Source: Phycisphaeraceae bacterium
GTDB lineage: Bacteria > Planctomycetota > Phycisphaerae > Phycisphaerales > UBA1924
Direction: 5' to 3'
NCBI GenBank assembly: GCA_020639155.1
Contig: JACKHF010000001.1
Location: forward strand, 2,108,001 to 2,172,000
Length of the DNA stretch: 64,000 nucleotides
How positions within the stretch are numbered: position 1 is the first letter of the stretch; each line of letters begins with the position of its first letter. Positions 29,401 to 37,184 of the stretch are shown here, one piece after another. The position numbers and the translations under genes are program-made. The notes under the pieces are model-generated. The model had not been told where the DNA came from, searched no databases, and saw only the letters and a list, made by a program, of their open reading frames with translations.

Positions 29401-30151
29401 GGACAAAGACTATTCATACAGTGAGGGTGCGGTTCCGGACCCAATGCACTTCACGTACACTGCGCCGGACGCAACACCACATGACATCAAGATTACTGTG
29501 ACCTTTGCATCGGGCAACTCGTACGATTACATTGTCAAGCTTCCGAACGAGAAAACCACGCTCACTGTGGACGTAGAGCAACGGTACTGGGGCGATGGAC
29601 AATGGGAAGCAACACTGACTCCAACCGCTGATTGGTGGCCATATCTTGCGCAACGCACATACTGGAAGGGTGGGTTTGGATACTACTTCTTCGATAATGT
29701 GCATGCATGGCCGCCTGGCTCTGTTCGAATCAGAACACAGCCCGGCAATCTGAAAGTCCAGCCGTATCCGACACGGGACGGCGATGCGGTTGAGAACAGC
29801 GTTGTCCTGATTGGTCCGAAGCAAGGCGAGGATGACTGGAAGTCACATGTGACAGAATCCCTTGTCATGCGCAAGGACAGGCCAACTGCAACGTCAGGAA
29901 GCAAGTCGCCGAACGAATGGGTGGCGTACATTGATGGCCCTGAAAAGGACATGATTCGTATCGATCACGTGACGTACACATGGCGTGAAGGCGAGAGCAC
30001 GCGCCAGTTCAGTGTGTCTGATCGATGGGGCGAGTTCCGCCGCGGGTATGAAGCCCGCGTGGTGACAGATCCGGAGATGCCAACTGTCAAAGCAGTTGTG
30101 ACTTTCAAGGACGGCTCAACGACCACATTCGGATCATTGGATCCAAAGTAA
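26489..30151 (+). CDS. Secreted papain-like (C1) cysteine protease with tandem pYEATS-like repeats
   Basis: 1220 residues. Signal peptide residues 1-25 (WIALVTLALCTSSTFSQ). Residues about 55-275 are a C1 peptidase: the oxyanion Gln in GEQLMNDCTAWAM, C72, H223 in GKHAMVIVGYD and N241 in VQNSWGTDW. From residue ~300 to the end there are about eight modules of ~100 residues. Each follows the same plan: a long strand, then an I-x-x-V-x-Y/W strand, then V/A-T-V-x-F-x-x-G-T/S (HATVEFENGTTQTF, AEVTFENGTTQTI, KAVVTFKDGSTTTF). This resembles prokaryotic YEATS beta-sandwiches. Likely an exported protease whose repeats bind a surface or substrate; none is known. A bidirectional terminator follows. Confidence 0.9.
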   Translation: MIKKMKTAWIALVTLALCTSSTFSQTGSIDPTREELDTLTKFVPSEIELIEQPSVDLRRWMPPVGEQLMNDCTAWAMAYGAKTYAEARDQNWKPDAPSRIFSPRFVYNQINKGVDEGSNFIQATILMADKGAATLATEPYRPGDYSSQPSERAKAEAKAFPVYDAMLVDSRIGIRRALQRREVVVFGAHVGPAFLSGRFEEYTPTLFTADSKNRKPGQPHGKHAMVIVGYDDQRGCFLVQNSWGTDWAWHGYAWVAYELFDDIRIEADGMVFCNWACTLLDVEEPVTIGTDGVPKPAPKDLKTLHVKGHSDIVRYDPDLEKYVYIFTAQVQGQREALTDIEKVEWAWTNEFNKAESYTSDISEMRFAIIAGTVLNPLKIDATLHMKDGTRRKISGELVGPNPKADFRDATIYFHDDYFGNLVNNKATWEWEAKLDYPLEQRMDIVKVVWNVGNMNWRDPVQVNDGFNGPPAEEHAFGFANVPNEVSAEIHYNDGGIKVVKGHPGKFKDPIEDFFHIDVEKHLAGVHTSGEPLYAVRLSLDYPKQRQFDVKRVLYEVDAHIAPDALLGYQTFDNYQVFLETHRDFRLHATVEFENGTTQTFNEWVTLADDTKYSNPLRMELAVTDWYQGNNGGASYAIRYEIIGDRETVDGIKEVRYRELNHPEWSPVVVPADGTGRFVRSTTWSESFVDLAATVVFTDGAELELKKQHTRTSAVNDVLGFKLAVEKRDKLKILQDPHLLYEYTISLEGPYYRSRQIHSVDWYHTVGERREKTVHPVNWVMWPEAFQFNSSFDKPFELTAVLHDYLGFQEYITVPVSAMSVGDRRPAMRLSVREKFYAYDDKKEPQWDVRLELQQDYARMPSKPTKVEYLFTSLVSGAKTQAFERDPGTWTHFYLKEPQLVTAEVTFENGTTQTISNVAHTNAPRSDSPVRIDAFRQLATGDTRRYMIIVDGWENSRKAVRHIVMDAPGEDQDKDYSYSEGAVPDPMHFTYTAPDATPHDIKITVTFASGNSYDYIVKLPNEKTTLTVDVEQRYWGDGQWEATLTPTADWWPYLAQRTYWKGGFGYYFFDNVHAWPPGSVRIRTQPGNLKVQPYPTRDGDAVENSVVLIGPKQGEDDWKSHVTESLVMRKDRPTATSGSKSPNEWVAYIDGPEKDMIRIDHVTYTWREGESTRQFSVSDRWGEFRRGYEARVVTDPEMPTVKAVVTFKDGSTTTFGSLDPK

Positions 30152-30184
30152 ACCAACTGTCACAAACGCTGGCACGCAATATAC

Positions 30185-30216
30185 AAAAAACGCCCCAGAG
30201 ATGCTGGGGCGTTTTT
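30185..30216. terminator. Bidirectional Rho-independent terminator
   Basis: Stem ACGCCCCAG / CTGGGGCGT with a 5-nt loop is preceded by AAAAAA and followed by TTTTT, so it can end both the protease gene on the plus strand and tRNA-Ser on the minus strand. Confidence 0.9.
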
Positions 30217-30220
30217 CAAC

Positions 30221-30308
30221 GGAGAGGGTGGGATTCGAACCCACGTTACAAGTTACCTCGTAAACACGGATTCCAGCCGTGCGCCTTCAACCACTCAGCC
30301 ACCTCTCC
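30221..30308 (-). tRNA. tRNA-Ser (anticodon GGA)
   Basis: An 88-nt class II tRNA. On the minus strand the acceptor stem is GGAGAGG / CCTCTCC, the anticodon stem-loop CACGG-CTGGAAT-CCGTG carries GGA, a long variable arm follows (TACGAGGTAACTTGTA region) and the T-arm is GGGTTCGAATCCC. CCA is not encoded. Confidence 0.95.
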
Positions 30309-30431
30309 AATGGTGGTCAGCCGGATCGCAGGACCGGCTGAAAACGGAAACACGCGGATGCCCGCGTGAGGAGCAAACGATACACCCGTGCATGTGGATC
30401 GGCTACCTCTTGAGACGGATCCAGTGTCCTC

Positions 30432-30466
30432 TAAAAACACGAGCGTCCGATGGTTGATCGGACGCT
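30432..30466 (-). terminator. Rho-independent terminator of the small coiled-coil gene
   Basis: Perfect 10-bp stem AGCGTCCGAT / ATCGGACGCT (30442-30466) with a 5-nt loop. On the minus strand it is followed by CGTGTTTTTAG, as expected for a terminator 74 bp after the stop of the minus-strand gene. Confidence 0.75.
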
Positions 30467-30539
30467 TGTGGGTGCTTTGCTGCGATAGATATGCCTGCAC
30501 GTGCCGAGGGATTCGGGCGATGAGGCGGGAGAAACGTCT

Positions 30540-30803
30540 TCAGTTCTCTTCCGTGGTATCAATCAGCTTGCGAAGGTACTGGTTTTCGCGGCGGGTTGCT
30601 TCCAGATCGAAGACAAGGTATTTCACGCTGACGCGGAGGTAGTCGAGTGATTCCTGGAGTTCAGCAACGGATTTTTTCATCCGATTGTGGCGGGCCTTGG
30701 TCTCTTCCGCGAGTTTGCGGAGTCGATCCTGATCCTTTGGGTCGAGGGTGTCGATCTTGCCGACAAGCTCTTCGAGACGTGCCTGGAACTCATTCTCTGT
30801 CAT
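30540..30803 (-). CDS. Small coiled-coil protein of unknown function
   Basis: 87 residues, highly charged and predicted fully helical. Heptad-like spacing runs through LEELVGKIDTLD, LRKLAEETKARH, VAELQESLDYLR and LEATRRENQYLRKLI, so a coiled-coil dimer is likely. The start is supported by AGGAGAG upstream of the ATG, and a terminator lies downstream. No signal peptide, so probably cytoplasmic. I know of no function. Confidence 0.78.
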   Translation of the reverse strand: MTENEFQARLEELVGKIDTLDPKDQDRLRKLAEETKARHNRMKKSVAELQESLDYLRVSVKYLVFDLEATRRENQYLRKLIDTTEEN

Positions 30804-31026
30804 TTCTCTCTCCTGTCATCTCTTTCGATGGATACGTCCAGCGGATGGGCGTGGGACTCGCGGCACACGCCAGACACGATGAACCTACCCCAGCCTCACA
30901 AAAGTGCCAGCGTTTGGGTTTGATTCGTTCACATTCTGTGAAGCCGATGCCCATCCAACCGGACCATGTGACAGAGCCTGCGCAGCTCTAATAAGGAAAA
31001 CCACGCAGAAAGGGAGGCAAGACAAG

Positions 31027-31671
31027 TTATTTGGACGTGGCTTTGAGTGCCCGTTGTACAGCCAACTGGGTCTGACGGTCAACTGCTGCAAGGATTTTCA
31101 CCATCTCAGGATGGCATTCGCGTTTTCCGATCTCCACGATCTGCCGCAGTGCCGAATCCCGGTTGAGACGGTACTTCTCGAAGTAGTTTTCGAGCTGTCC
31201 ACGAGTGAATACTGCCAGAGGCTCAGGAAGGCCGGTCTGGACAGCTGCCCAGTCAACAAGTGACCTTGGTTCGGTGGTCCAGCGGAACAACCCGAGGCAA
31301 GCCTGGAATCGCTCGGCAACTGGCACTCGCCGGTCCGTAATCTTCTCCGGCAATCGCCCGAATCGGGCCCGGACATCGTCCTCTGTAGCGTTTTCAAGCC
31401 AGGCAGGGAGGGCAACCTTAGAACCGTCTCCCTCCATGGCTCTTGGTTGGAGTGTTGTGTCCGGGTCGTCGGCTGAGACTATGGGCGCGATGGCGGTCGC
31501 CACGGTTTTCAACCCACCTCTATCAAACCGGATTTGGAGACGCTGGCAGGCTTTCTCTTGAACTGTCACACGCTCGGCCTTTGCCACCGTCCCCGTACCC
31601 CATTCGGGCATTGACTGATGGCGGACTCTGTCTCCGACCTGGAACAACTTTCTGGGTTCGGTGTTTGTCAT
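31027..31671 (-). CDS. DUF3553-domain protein
   Basis: 214 residues from ATG 31671; a GTG at 31713 would add 14 residues. Residues 5-65 (FQVGDRVRHQSMPEWGTGTV...) match DUF3553, a small SH3-like beta-barrel also found at the end of UvrD-type helicases, where it may contact protein or nucleic acid. The remaining ~150 residues are helical (ATEDDVRARFGRLPEKITD, NYFEKYRLNRDSALRQIVEI) with no recognised family. It is divergent from rpoZ across about 135 bp, which should contain both promoters. Function unknown. Confidence 0.82.
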   Translation of the reverse strand: MTNTEPRKLFQVGDRVRHQSMPEWGTGTVAKAERVTVQEKACQRLQIRFDRGGLKTVATAIAPIVSADDPDTTLQPRAMEGDGSKVALPAWLENATEDDVRARFGRLPEKITDRRVPVAERFQACLGLFRWTTEPRSLVDWAAVQTGLPEPLAVFTRGQLENYFEKYRLNRDSALRQIVEIGKRECHPEMVKILAAVDRQTQLAVQRALKATSK

Positions 31672-31806
31672 TCTGGGTCGAAGTGGGGTGTGTGACGGAT
31701 TTCGGCAGGACACGCGCGTTTGCGTGGACTATAGTCAAGGCTCAGATGCTCGCTGGACCACGGGTCGGTTTGTGCGAGCACCAACGTACAGTGAGGTATC
31801 AACGCA

Positions 31807-32055
31807 ATGATCGAAGCTCTCAAGAGCAACGAAGTTGTCGACAAGGTCGGTGGTCGATTCAAGCTCTGCGCGCTGATCCAGCGCCGGCTTGAGGAACTTC
31901 TTGACGGCGCACGCCCCATGGTCGAGCGCAACGGTCGATCCGACCTGCAAATTGTTGTTGACGAGATCGAGCAGGGTTTGATCGACATCGAGTACGCCAC
32001 CGGCGATGACAGTGCCGACGAACTCGAGTTGTCGGACACGGTAGCGCTGCTCTGA
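31807..32055 (+). CDS. rpoZ: DNA-directed RNA polymerase omega subunit
   Basis: 82 residues, the normal omega length. The N-terminal stretch MIEALKSNEVVDKVGGRFKL and the ALIQRRLEELLDGARPMVE helix are the standard omega signature that clamps the beta-prime C-terminus and helps assemble RNA polymerase. The acidic tail ends ELSDTVALL. GAGGT lies about 8 bp before the ATG. The next gene, coaC, begins within 50 bp; rpoZ and coaBC are neighbours in many bacteria, which supports both calls. Confidence 0.95.
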   Translation: MIEALKSNEVVDKVGGRFKLCALIQRRLEELLDGARPMVERNGRSDLQIVVDEIEQGLIDIEYATGDDSADELELSDTVALL

Positions 32056-32101
32056 CGCGTCACATCATCACACGCGCTGCATCCAACCGGCAGTGGCAGC
32101 A

Positions 32102-32743
32102 ATGATGGCACATCGGCACAACGACACTTCCGGATCAGAAGCCAGCCCGGCTGTTGATCTGTCATCCTGCATGCACAAACACGTATTTGTTGGTGTGTGC
32201 GGCGGTATCAGTGCGTACAAGATCTGCCATGTTGTGAGCAGACTCGCACAAGCAGGTGCTGACGTGACGGTTGCGATGACCGATGCTGCTCAGCGGTTCG
32301 TTGGTCCTCTCACATTTCAGGCGCTGTCTGCAAAGCCAGTCATAACTGATGTGTTTGAGCATGTGAGCGTTCGTGATGATGGCAGGCTCGATCCGCAGCA
32401 TGTGTCGCTGGCTCGCTCAGTTGATGTCGCGATTGTGGCACCTTGCACAATGGACTGTCTTGCACGACTCGCGCATGGACATGCGAGCGATCCAGTGTGT
32501 CTTGTCCTTTCAGCGGTTGATCTGAAACGGACACCCATCCTGCTCGCGCCAGCGATGAACGCCGCGATGTGGGGGCAGGCATCCACGAAGCGGAACGTGG
32601 AGACACTCAAGGCCGACGGATTTGTGTTTGTCGGTCCTGACTCCGGCTGGCAGGCATGCAGGACCGATGGCGAGGGGCGGATGGCGGAACCTGATGAAAT
32701 TCTCGCACGAGTTGCTGAGATCTGTGCTGGACAGCCCAACTGA
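32102..32743 (+). CDS. coaC: Phosphopantothenoylcysteine decarboxylase (CoaC flavoprotein)
   Basis: 213 residues from ATG 32102 (GTG 32093 and ATG 32171 are alternatives; no clear ribosome site decides). HFCD-family flavoprotein that decarboxylates 4'-phosphopantothenoylcysteine in coenzyme A synthesis. Visible: VFVGVCGGISAYKICHVVSRL (FMN-binding turn), VAPCTMDCLARLAHGHAS, and the PAMNAAMW motif that closes over the substrate. The usual CoaB synthetase half is absent, so CoaB must be encoded elsewhere. Likely co-transcribed with rpoZ. Confidence 0.9.
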   Translation: MMAHRHNDTSGSEASPAVDLSSCMHKHVFVGVCGGISAYKICHVVSRLAQAGADVTVAMTDAAQRFVGPLTFQALSAKPVITDVFEHVSVRDDGRLDPQHVSLARSVDVAIVAPCTMDCLARLAHGHASDPVCLVLSAVDLKRTPILLAPAMNAAMWGQASTKRNVETLKADGFVFVGPDSGWQACRTDGEGRMAEPDEILARVAEICAGQPN

Positions 32744-32883
32744 TTCAAACACCGATGTCGCCGATCTGAAACTGGGTGCTTAGGATTGCGGCCCATTGGA
32801 GCCGGTTCTGTGGCTCTTTGTCCGAATCATCTGGTGGGGACAGGCATGCAATGTCATGGAGCATTGCAGTCAGTGAATCTGTT

Positions 32884-32970
32884 GGAGAGATGCCAGAGCG
32901 GTTGAATGGGCCGGTCTCGAAAACCGGTGTGGCGCTTGCGTCACCGTGGGTTCGAATCCCACTCTCTCCG
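32884..32970 (+). tRNA. tRNA-Ser (anticodon CGA)
   Basis: An 87-nt class II tRNA. Acceptor stem GGAGAGA / TCTCTCC, anticodon stem-loop CCGGT-CTCGAAA-ACCGG (CGA), long variable arm, T-arm GGGTTCGAATCCC. CCA is not encoded. Confidence 0.95.
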
Positions 32971-33028
32971 TTGCAAATGCTGCGATTGTGAATACGATCG
33001 CAACTCAGGTTTCAGATTCCTTCTTTGC

Positions 33029-33103
33029 GGCGAGGTAGCTCAGCTGGTTTAGAGCGCTGGATTCATAACCCGGAGGTCGGGGGTTCGAGTCCCCCCCTCG
33101 CCA
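33029..33103 (+). tRNA. tRNA-Met (anticodon CAT, elongator type)
   Basis: A 75-nt cloverleaf. The acceptor stem GGCGAGG / CCTCGCC begins with G1-C72, so it is not an initiator. Anticodon loop TTCATAA carries CAT; the closing pair of the anticodon stem is an A-C mismatch. T-arm GGGGTTCGAGTCCCC. A tRNA-Ile2 with lysidine-modified CAT cannot be fully excluded from sequence alone. Confidence 0.9.
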
Positions 33104-33230
33104 TTCGTTCGGGGCAGACAACTTCATTCGCCGATGGCAACTGGAAGCTGGTTGTCATTGAGCCGTCTCGCGTGCCAACGGGAACAAACGCACGCCCGAT
33201 CGAGATAGAACAGACAACAGGAGGTGTTCA

Positions 33231-35456
33231 ATGCACGCAGTATTGGCGAGCAAACAGGGCAGCATGTGCCGAGTGTCGATATGCGCATCGTTGGGTGCGC
33301 TGCTGAGTACATTCGCAGGGTGTGTGATTTCATCGCACGATGGAACCGCCATCAATGACACAGGTGTGATGGGCCGGATGGATGCGGTGCAATATCCACC
33401 CACATACCGGGCTACAACGAACAATGTGTACTTCGGTGTGGAGGTGCCCTCGCCGTATCAGTGGATGGAGGACCTCGAATCCGTGGATGTCGACAACTGG
33501 ATCGCAGATCAGAACTCGATCTCGCTCCCATATCTTGCAAGCCTGCCGTACCGAGAAGAGATCCGTGATCAGTACGAGAAGCTGATCAACTACGAGCGGT
33601 ACTCAGCGCCAGGCAAGTCTGGCGGGCGGTACTTCTACTCGTACAACTCCGGGCTGATGAACCAGAACCAGTTGTTCGTGATGGATTCGCTTGATGGCGA
33701 CGCGCGGCTGCTCATTGATCCAAACACATTTAGCGATGATGGCACGGTTGCGCTCGGCGGAACCGAGGTCAGTGATGATGGCAGATACATTGCGTATTCG
33801 AAGCAGATCGGCGGCTCCGACTGGCGCACGTGGTACGTGCACGATATCGAGTCGGGCGAGGATACCAGCGACGTACTCGAGTTCATCAAGTTTTCCGGTG
33901 TGAGCTGGTCGAAGGACAATGCCGGGTTCTACTACAGCCGGTATCCGTCCGAGGGCGGGACTGATCTCTCCAGCACAAACGAGAACCTGAAGGTCTACTA
34001 CCACACACTTGGCACGCCGCAGAGCAACGACAGGATGATCTATGAACTCCCGTCACACCCCCGTCGTGGACCGTACGCAGGTGTGACGGAGGACGGTGAT
34101 TATCTCATTATCCAGGTACACGAGGGATTCAACGCAAACGCCATCCATTACAAGTCGCTGACCGATGACCGCGCGTCTGTTGTGCGCTTGTTTGACGAGT
34201 GGGATGCGCAGTATGACTTCCTTGATAACGATGGCTCGACCTTCTTCTTCCTGACGACAAAGGATGCGCCAAACTGGCGTGTTGTTGCGATCGATGTCAA
34301 CCAGTCCAATGCTGGCACGGACCCATCGCTGTGGCGCGATGTTGTCCCTGAAGGTGCTGAAGCGATCGACAGCGCAGCGTTTGTTGGTGGCCGACTGATC
34401 GTCCGCTACCTGAAGGATGCCAAGTCTGTTGTCAGGGTGTTTGAGAAGGACGGCAGCTTTGTTCGCGACGTGGCGCTGCCCGGCATCGGTACAGCCAGTG
34501 GATTCGGGGGTCGCGACAATGATCCGGAGACATCGTTTGAGTTCTCCAGTTACACCAGTCCGCGCACGGCTTACACCTATAACGTGCAGACCGGCGAAGT
34601 CTCGCTCTTCCGCAAGCCGGAGATTGATGTTGATCTCGACAAGTATGTGGTCAATCAGGTGTTCTACTCAAGCAAGGACGGCACTCGGGTGCCGATGTTC
34701 CTCGTGCATCGCAAGGACATCGTGCTCAACGGCGCAAACCCGACACTGCTGTACGGGTATGGCGGGTTCAATGTTTCGCTGACACCCGGGTTCAGCACAT
34801 CCCGCGTCCTCTGGCTTGAGATGGGGGGTGTCTACGCGGTCCCGAACCTGCGTGGCGGCGGCGAGTACGGCGAATCGTGGCACGAGGCTGGCACCAAGCT
34901 GAACAAGCAAAACGTGTTCGACGACTTCATCTCGGCTGCCGAATGGCTGATCGCCAACGGATACACACGCCCGGACAAGCTCGCGATCCAGGGCGGTTCC
35001 AACGGTGGGCTGCTTGTGGGCGCGTGCATGACACAGCGTCCAGATCTCTTCGGTTGCTGCCTGCCCGCGGTTGGCGTGCTCGACATGCTCCGGTACCACA
35101 CGCCGACAATCGCGCGTGCGTGGTCAACAGATTACGGTCTGAGCGAGAACGAGGACGAGTTCCACGCGCTCTACGCATACTCCCCGCTGCACAACGTGCG
35201 GGAGGGCACATGCTATCCGCCGACACTGGTGACAACAGCCGATCGCGATGATCGCGTCGTCCCGTGGCACTCGTTCAAGTTCACTTCGGCGCTGCAGCAC
35301 GCGCAGGAGTGCGCAAATCCGATCCTGATCCGTGTTGAAACAGACGCGGGGCATGGTTCGGGCAAGCCGATCTCTAAAGTGATTGAGGAGGTTGCTGACG
35401 AGTGGGCGTTTGTCGCAAAGGCGCTCGACATGCACCCCGAATTCCACGCAAACTAA
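33231..35456 (+). CDS. Prolyl oligopeptidase (S9A), predicted lipoprotein
   Basis: 741 residues, near the ~700 of prolyl oligopeptidases plus an export signal. AGGAGGT sits 6 bp before the ATG. The N-terminus ends in a lipobox-like LSTFAGC, so export and lipid anchoring are likely. Residues about 60-480 form the seven-bladed propeller that gates the active site; residues about 500-741 are the alpha/beta-hydrolase with S590 in GGSNGG, the Asp-containing motif TADRDDRVVPWHS (from residue 669) and H708 in DAGHGSG. It cleaves short peptides after proline. Single gene with its own terminator. Confidence 0.94.
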   Translation: MHAVLASKQGSMCRVSICASLGALLSTFAGCVISSHDGTAINDTGVMGRMDAVQYPPTYRATTNNVYFGVEVPSPYQWMEDLESVDVDNWIADQNSISLPYLASLPYREEIRDQYEKLINYERYSAPGKSGGRYFYSYNSGLMNQNQLFVMDSLDGDARLLIDPNTFSDDGTVALGGTEVSDDGRYIAYSKQIGGSDWRTWYVHDIESGEDTSDVLEFIKFSGVSWSKDNAGFYYSRYPSEGGTDLSSTNENLKVYYHTLGTPQSNDRMIYELPSHPRRGPYAGVTEDGDYLIIQVHEGFNANAIHYKSLTDDRASVVRLFDEWDAQYDFLDNDGSTFFFLTTKDAPNWRVVAIDVNQSNAGTDPSLWRDVVPEGAEAIDSAAFVGGRLIVRYLKDAKSVVRVFEKDGSFVRDVALPGIGTASGFGGRDNDPETSFEFSSYTSPRTAYTYNVQTGEVSLFRKPEIDVDLDKYVVNQVFYSSKDGTRVPMFLVHRKDIVLNGANPTLLYGYGGFNVSLTPGFSTSRVLWLEMGGVYAVPNLRGGGEYGESWHEAGTKLNKQNVFDDFISAAEWLIANGYTRPDKLAIQGGSNGGLLVGACMTQRPDLFGCCLPAVGVLDMLRYHTPTIARAWSTDYGLSENEDEFHALYAYSPLHNVREGTCYPPTLVTTADRDDRVVPWHSFKFTSALQHAQECANPILIRVETDAGHGSGKPISKVIEEVADEWAFVAKALDMHPEFHAN

Positions 35457-35485
35457 GCATTCAAACAACACCGCGTCAAATGCAC

Positions 35486-35518
35486 AAGCCCGGGGACCGC
35501 AATCCCCGGGCTTTCTTT
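35486..35518 (+). terminator. Rho-independent terminator of the prolyl oligopeptidase gene, palindrome-family sequence
   Basis: Stem AAGCCCGGGG / CCCCGGGCTT with an 8-nt loop (ACCGCAAT) followed by TCTTTCT. Its loop and stem resemble the palindromes at 36.35, 37.14 and 37.73 kb (GGGATTGCAATCCC core). Confidence 0.8.
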
Positions 35519-35558
35519 CTCGTACTGACTCGTATATCAGACACCCTGCTCAGCAGTG

Positions 35559-36152
35559 TCAGCTGGAATGAACCTTGCGACGGCGCCGGCACAGCACGAT
35601 CGAACCTGTCGCAAGCATCGCACATGTTGATGGCGATGGAATCACTGTTGCGCCGAATGTTGCGACCGACGCACTATCGGTTAACCTGAGTATGCCCGCG
35701 CTTGTGACGATGTTCGGAGCGCCGAGAAGACTCCACTGCAGCGTGTGTCCGGTGCCGGTCAGCAACTCAATCGATGTCAGCATCTCCCACGATGCAAGCA
35801 CGTTGTTGCCCGGACCGTTGAAGAGATCGAAGGGGAGCGGCCCCGCGCGCGAGAACCCGACAATCGCGAGATCATTGTTCACGAACGTGCGCGTGGGGGT
35901 TGTGAACGTGTACGTGCCAAGACCGTCGATCTCGATCTGCGCCCAGTCGTGATGGACGAACCATCCAGCGTTGAATGGCAGATCAATGCGACGATTGGTT
36001 TGCCCCGTTGCTGTGATCGTGAACGCGCTCTCTGGAAACGCCACGTTGTCGAGCGTGCCAGCAGCCGTGCCCGAGTGCGTGAACGTGATCGGGTCACCCA
36101 GAGCGCCCGTTGCCACAAGTGCTGCAACAGCGAAGGACAGGTGGTGCCTCAT
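35559..36152 (-). CDS. PEP-CTERM-like secreted protein
   Basis: 197 residues. Signal peptide residues 1-19 (LSFAVAALVATGALGDP). The body is beta-rich (ITFTHSGTAAGTLDNVAF, IEIDGLGTYTFTTPTRTF). The C-terminus has the three-part sorting signal layout of PEP-CTERM proteins: a short PSPS motif, a hydrophobic stretch (CAMLATGSIVL) and a basic tail (CRRRRK). Such signals are processed by an exosortase. GGAG lies 7 bp before the ATG. A 157-bp direct repeat begins 16 bp upstream of the start codon. Function of the exported part is unknown. Confidence 0.82.
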   Translation of the reverse strand: MRHHLSFAVAALVATGALGDPITFTHSGTAAGTLDNVAFPESAFTITATGQTNRRIDLPFNAGWFVHHDWAQIEIDGLGTYTFTTPTRTFVNNDLAIVGFSRAGPLPFDLFNGPGNNVLASWEMLTSIELLTGTGHTLQWSLLGAPNIVTSAGILRLTDSASVATFGATVIPSPSTCAMLATGSIVLCRRRRKVHSS

Positions 36153-36167
36153 GGCGTGTCTCCGTGT

Positions 36168-36324
36168 ATGTGGATGATGCAGAACGAGACATGAGCACGA
36201 ACGCAGAACCGGCCCGTGCGCGAGAAACTCTCACCACGAGGATCGGTCCAATCGATATCAGACATGAGAGCGGGCGTCAGCGCCACGTCCGAATCGGGCG
36301 CAGATCACGCAACTTCTGCGCGAA
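36168..36324. repeat. 157-bp direct repeat, copy A
   Basis: About 93% identical to 36963-37119 with no gaps (about 11 substitutions, half of them clustered near the right end). Each copy is followed within 15-30 bp by a palindrome with core GGGATTGCAATCCC, and each begins 16 bp upstream of a minus-strand start codon. No conserved reading frame: in the one frame open in copy B, copy A has a stop. Confidence 0.9.
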
Positions 36325-36352
36325 ATGTGAAGACAAAGAGTTTCAACACCCG

Positions 36353-36366
36353 GGGATTGCAATCCC
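36353..36366. repeat. REP-like palindrome, copy 1 (imperfect flanks)
   Basis: Core GGGATTGCAATCCC, with imperfect outer arms (CCCG left, TGTGCGTTG right). Same core and partly the same flanks as the palindromes at 37135-37156 and 37723-37746. Confidence 0.8.
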
Positions 36367-36386
36367 TGTGCGTTGATCGCAGAAAC

Positions 36387-36947
36387 TCAGAGTTTCCCGC
36401 CGGACCACATCATGACAACCACGCTTGCGATGAAGAGGATGGTCCCTCCGCTTGCGAGTGCGATAGACCTGCCGAAGATGCCGCCGTGGCGCCAGCCGCC
36501 CAGCGCGAATCCCATGCCCAGCGCGATCGGCACGATGACCCACATCCACGCTTTGACAGTCGATGCATAGTCAGGAGCGCGGGCTGCGTTGCCGCCGAGA
36601 TGTGGCAGCAGCAGAAACAGAAACGCCGCGCATAAGAGTGACCCAATGCTCTCCCACGGCAGCTTCGCGAATATGTCGTCGATCTCAGATGGTTGGGGCG
36701 TGTCTGTCGCCAGCCCGCACTCGGGGCACACGTCAGATGTCAGTCCAGCGAATGAGTACCCGCATCGCCAGCACGATGTCCGCGCACTCTGTTCGCACTC
36801 TTGCCCGGTTGTCTGTGTCCCATCCACGACACGAGTGTATTCGCAGACGTGCGGAAACAAGTTCCGTGTGTGCAAATGCGCATCACCCAAGATCAGCCGG
36901 ATGGATCGCCTGATCCTTGTACTTCTCGATCCAGTCCCTCGCTTCAT
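36387..36947 (-). CDS. Membrane protein with N-terminal zinc ribbon
   Basis: 186 residues from ATG 36947; the first ~40 residues are basic and unlike the rest, and no ribosome site is seen, so GTG 36827 is a possible start. The zinc ribbon is CWRCGYSFAGLTSDVCPECG (two CxxC knuckles 12 residues apart), common at the start of planctomycete membrane proteins. After an acidic linker there are three to four hydrophobic segments (IGSLLCAAFLFLLLPHLGG, AWMWVIVPIALGMGFALGG, GGTILFIASVVVMMW). It lies between the two 157-bp repeats. Function unknown. Confidence 0.72.
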   Translation of the reverse strand: MKRGTGSRSTRIRRSIRLILGDAHLHTRNLFPHVCEYTRVVDGTQTTGQECEQSARTSCWRCGYSFAGLTSDVCPECGLATDTPQPSEIDDIFAKLPWESIGSLLCAAFLFLLLPHLGGNAARAPDYASTVKAWMWVIVPIALGMGFALGGWRHGGIFGRSIALASGGTILFIASVVVMMWSGGKL

Positions 36948-36962
36948 TGAGTGACTTCGGGA

Positions 36963-37119
36963 ATGTGGATGATGCAGAACGAGACATGAGCACGAACGCA
37001 GAACCGGCTCGTGCGCGAGAAACTCTCACCACGAGGACCGGTCCAATCGATATCAGACATGAGAGCGGGCGCCAGCACCACGTCCGGATCGGGAATGTAA
37101 CACGCAACTTCTGCGCGAA
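36963..37119. repeat. 157-bp direct repeat, copy B
   Basis: Second copy of the repeat at 36168-36324, same orientation and length. It ends 15 bp before the palindrome that precedes the RAYT-like gene. Confidence 0.9.
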
Positions 37120-37134
37120 CAGTGACGATCAACG

Positions 37135-37156
37135 CCCAGGGATTGCAATCCCTGGG
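37135..37156. repeat. REP-like palindrome, copy 2 (perfect, 22 bp)
   Basis: Perfect palindrome: CCCA + GGGATTGCAATCCC + TGGG. It ends 28 bp before the GTG start of the transposase-like gene. Confidence 0.92.
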
Positions 37157-37184
37157 TCGGTATGGTTCTGTCTACAGTCCTGCT

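Noticed and set aside
36883..37132. Minus-strand open frames across repeat copy B
   Set aside because: Copy A has a stop in the corresponding frame and the substitutions do not favour synonymous sites, so the repeat is treated as non-coding.
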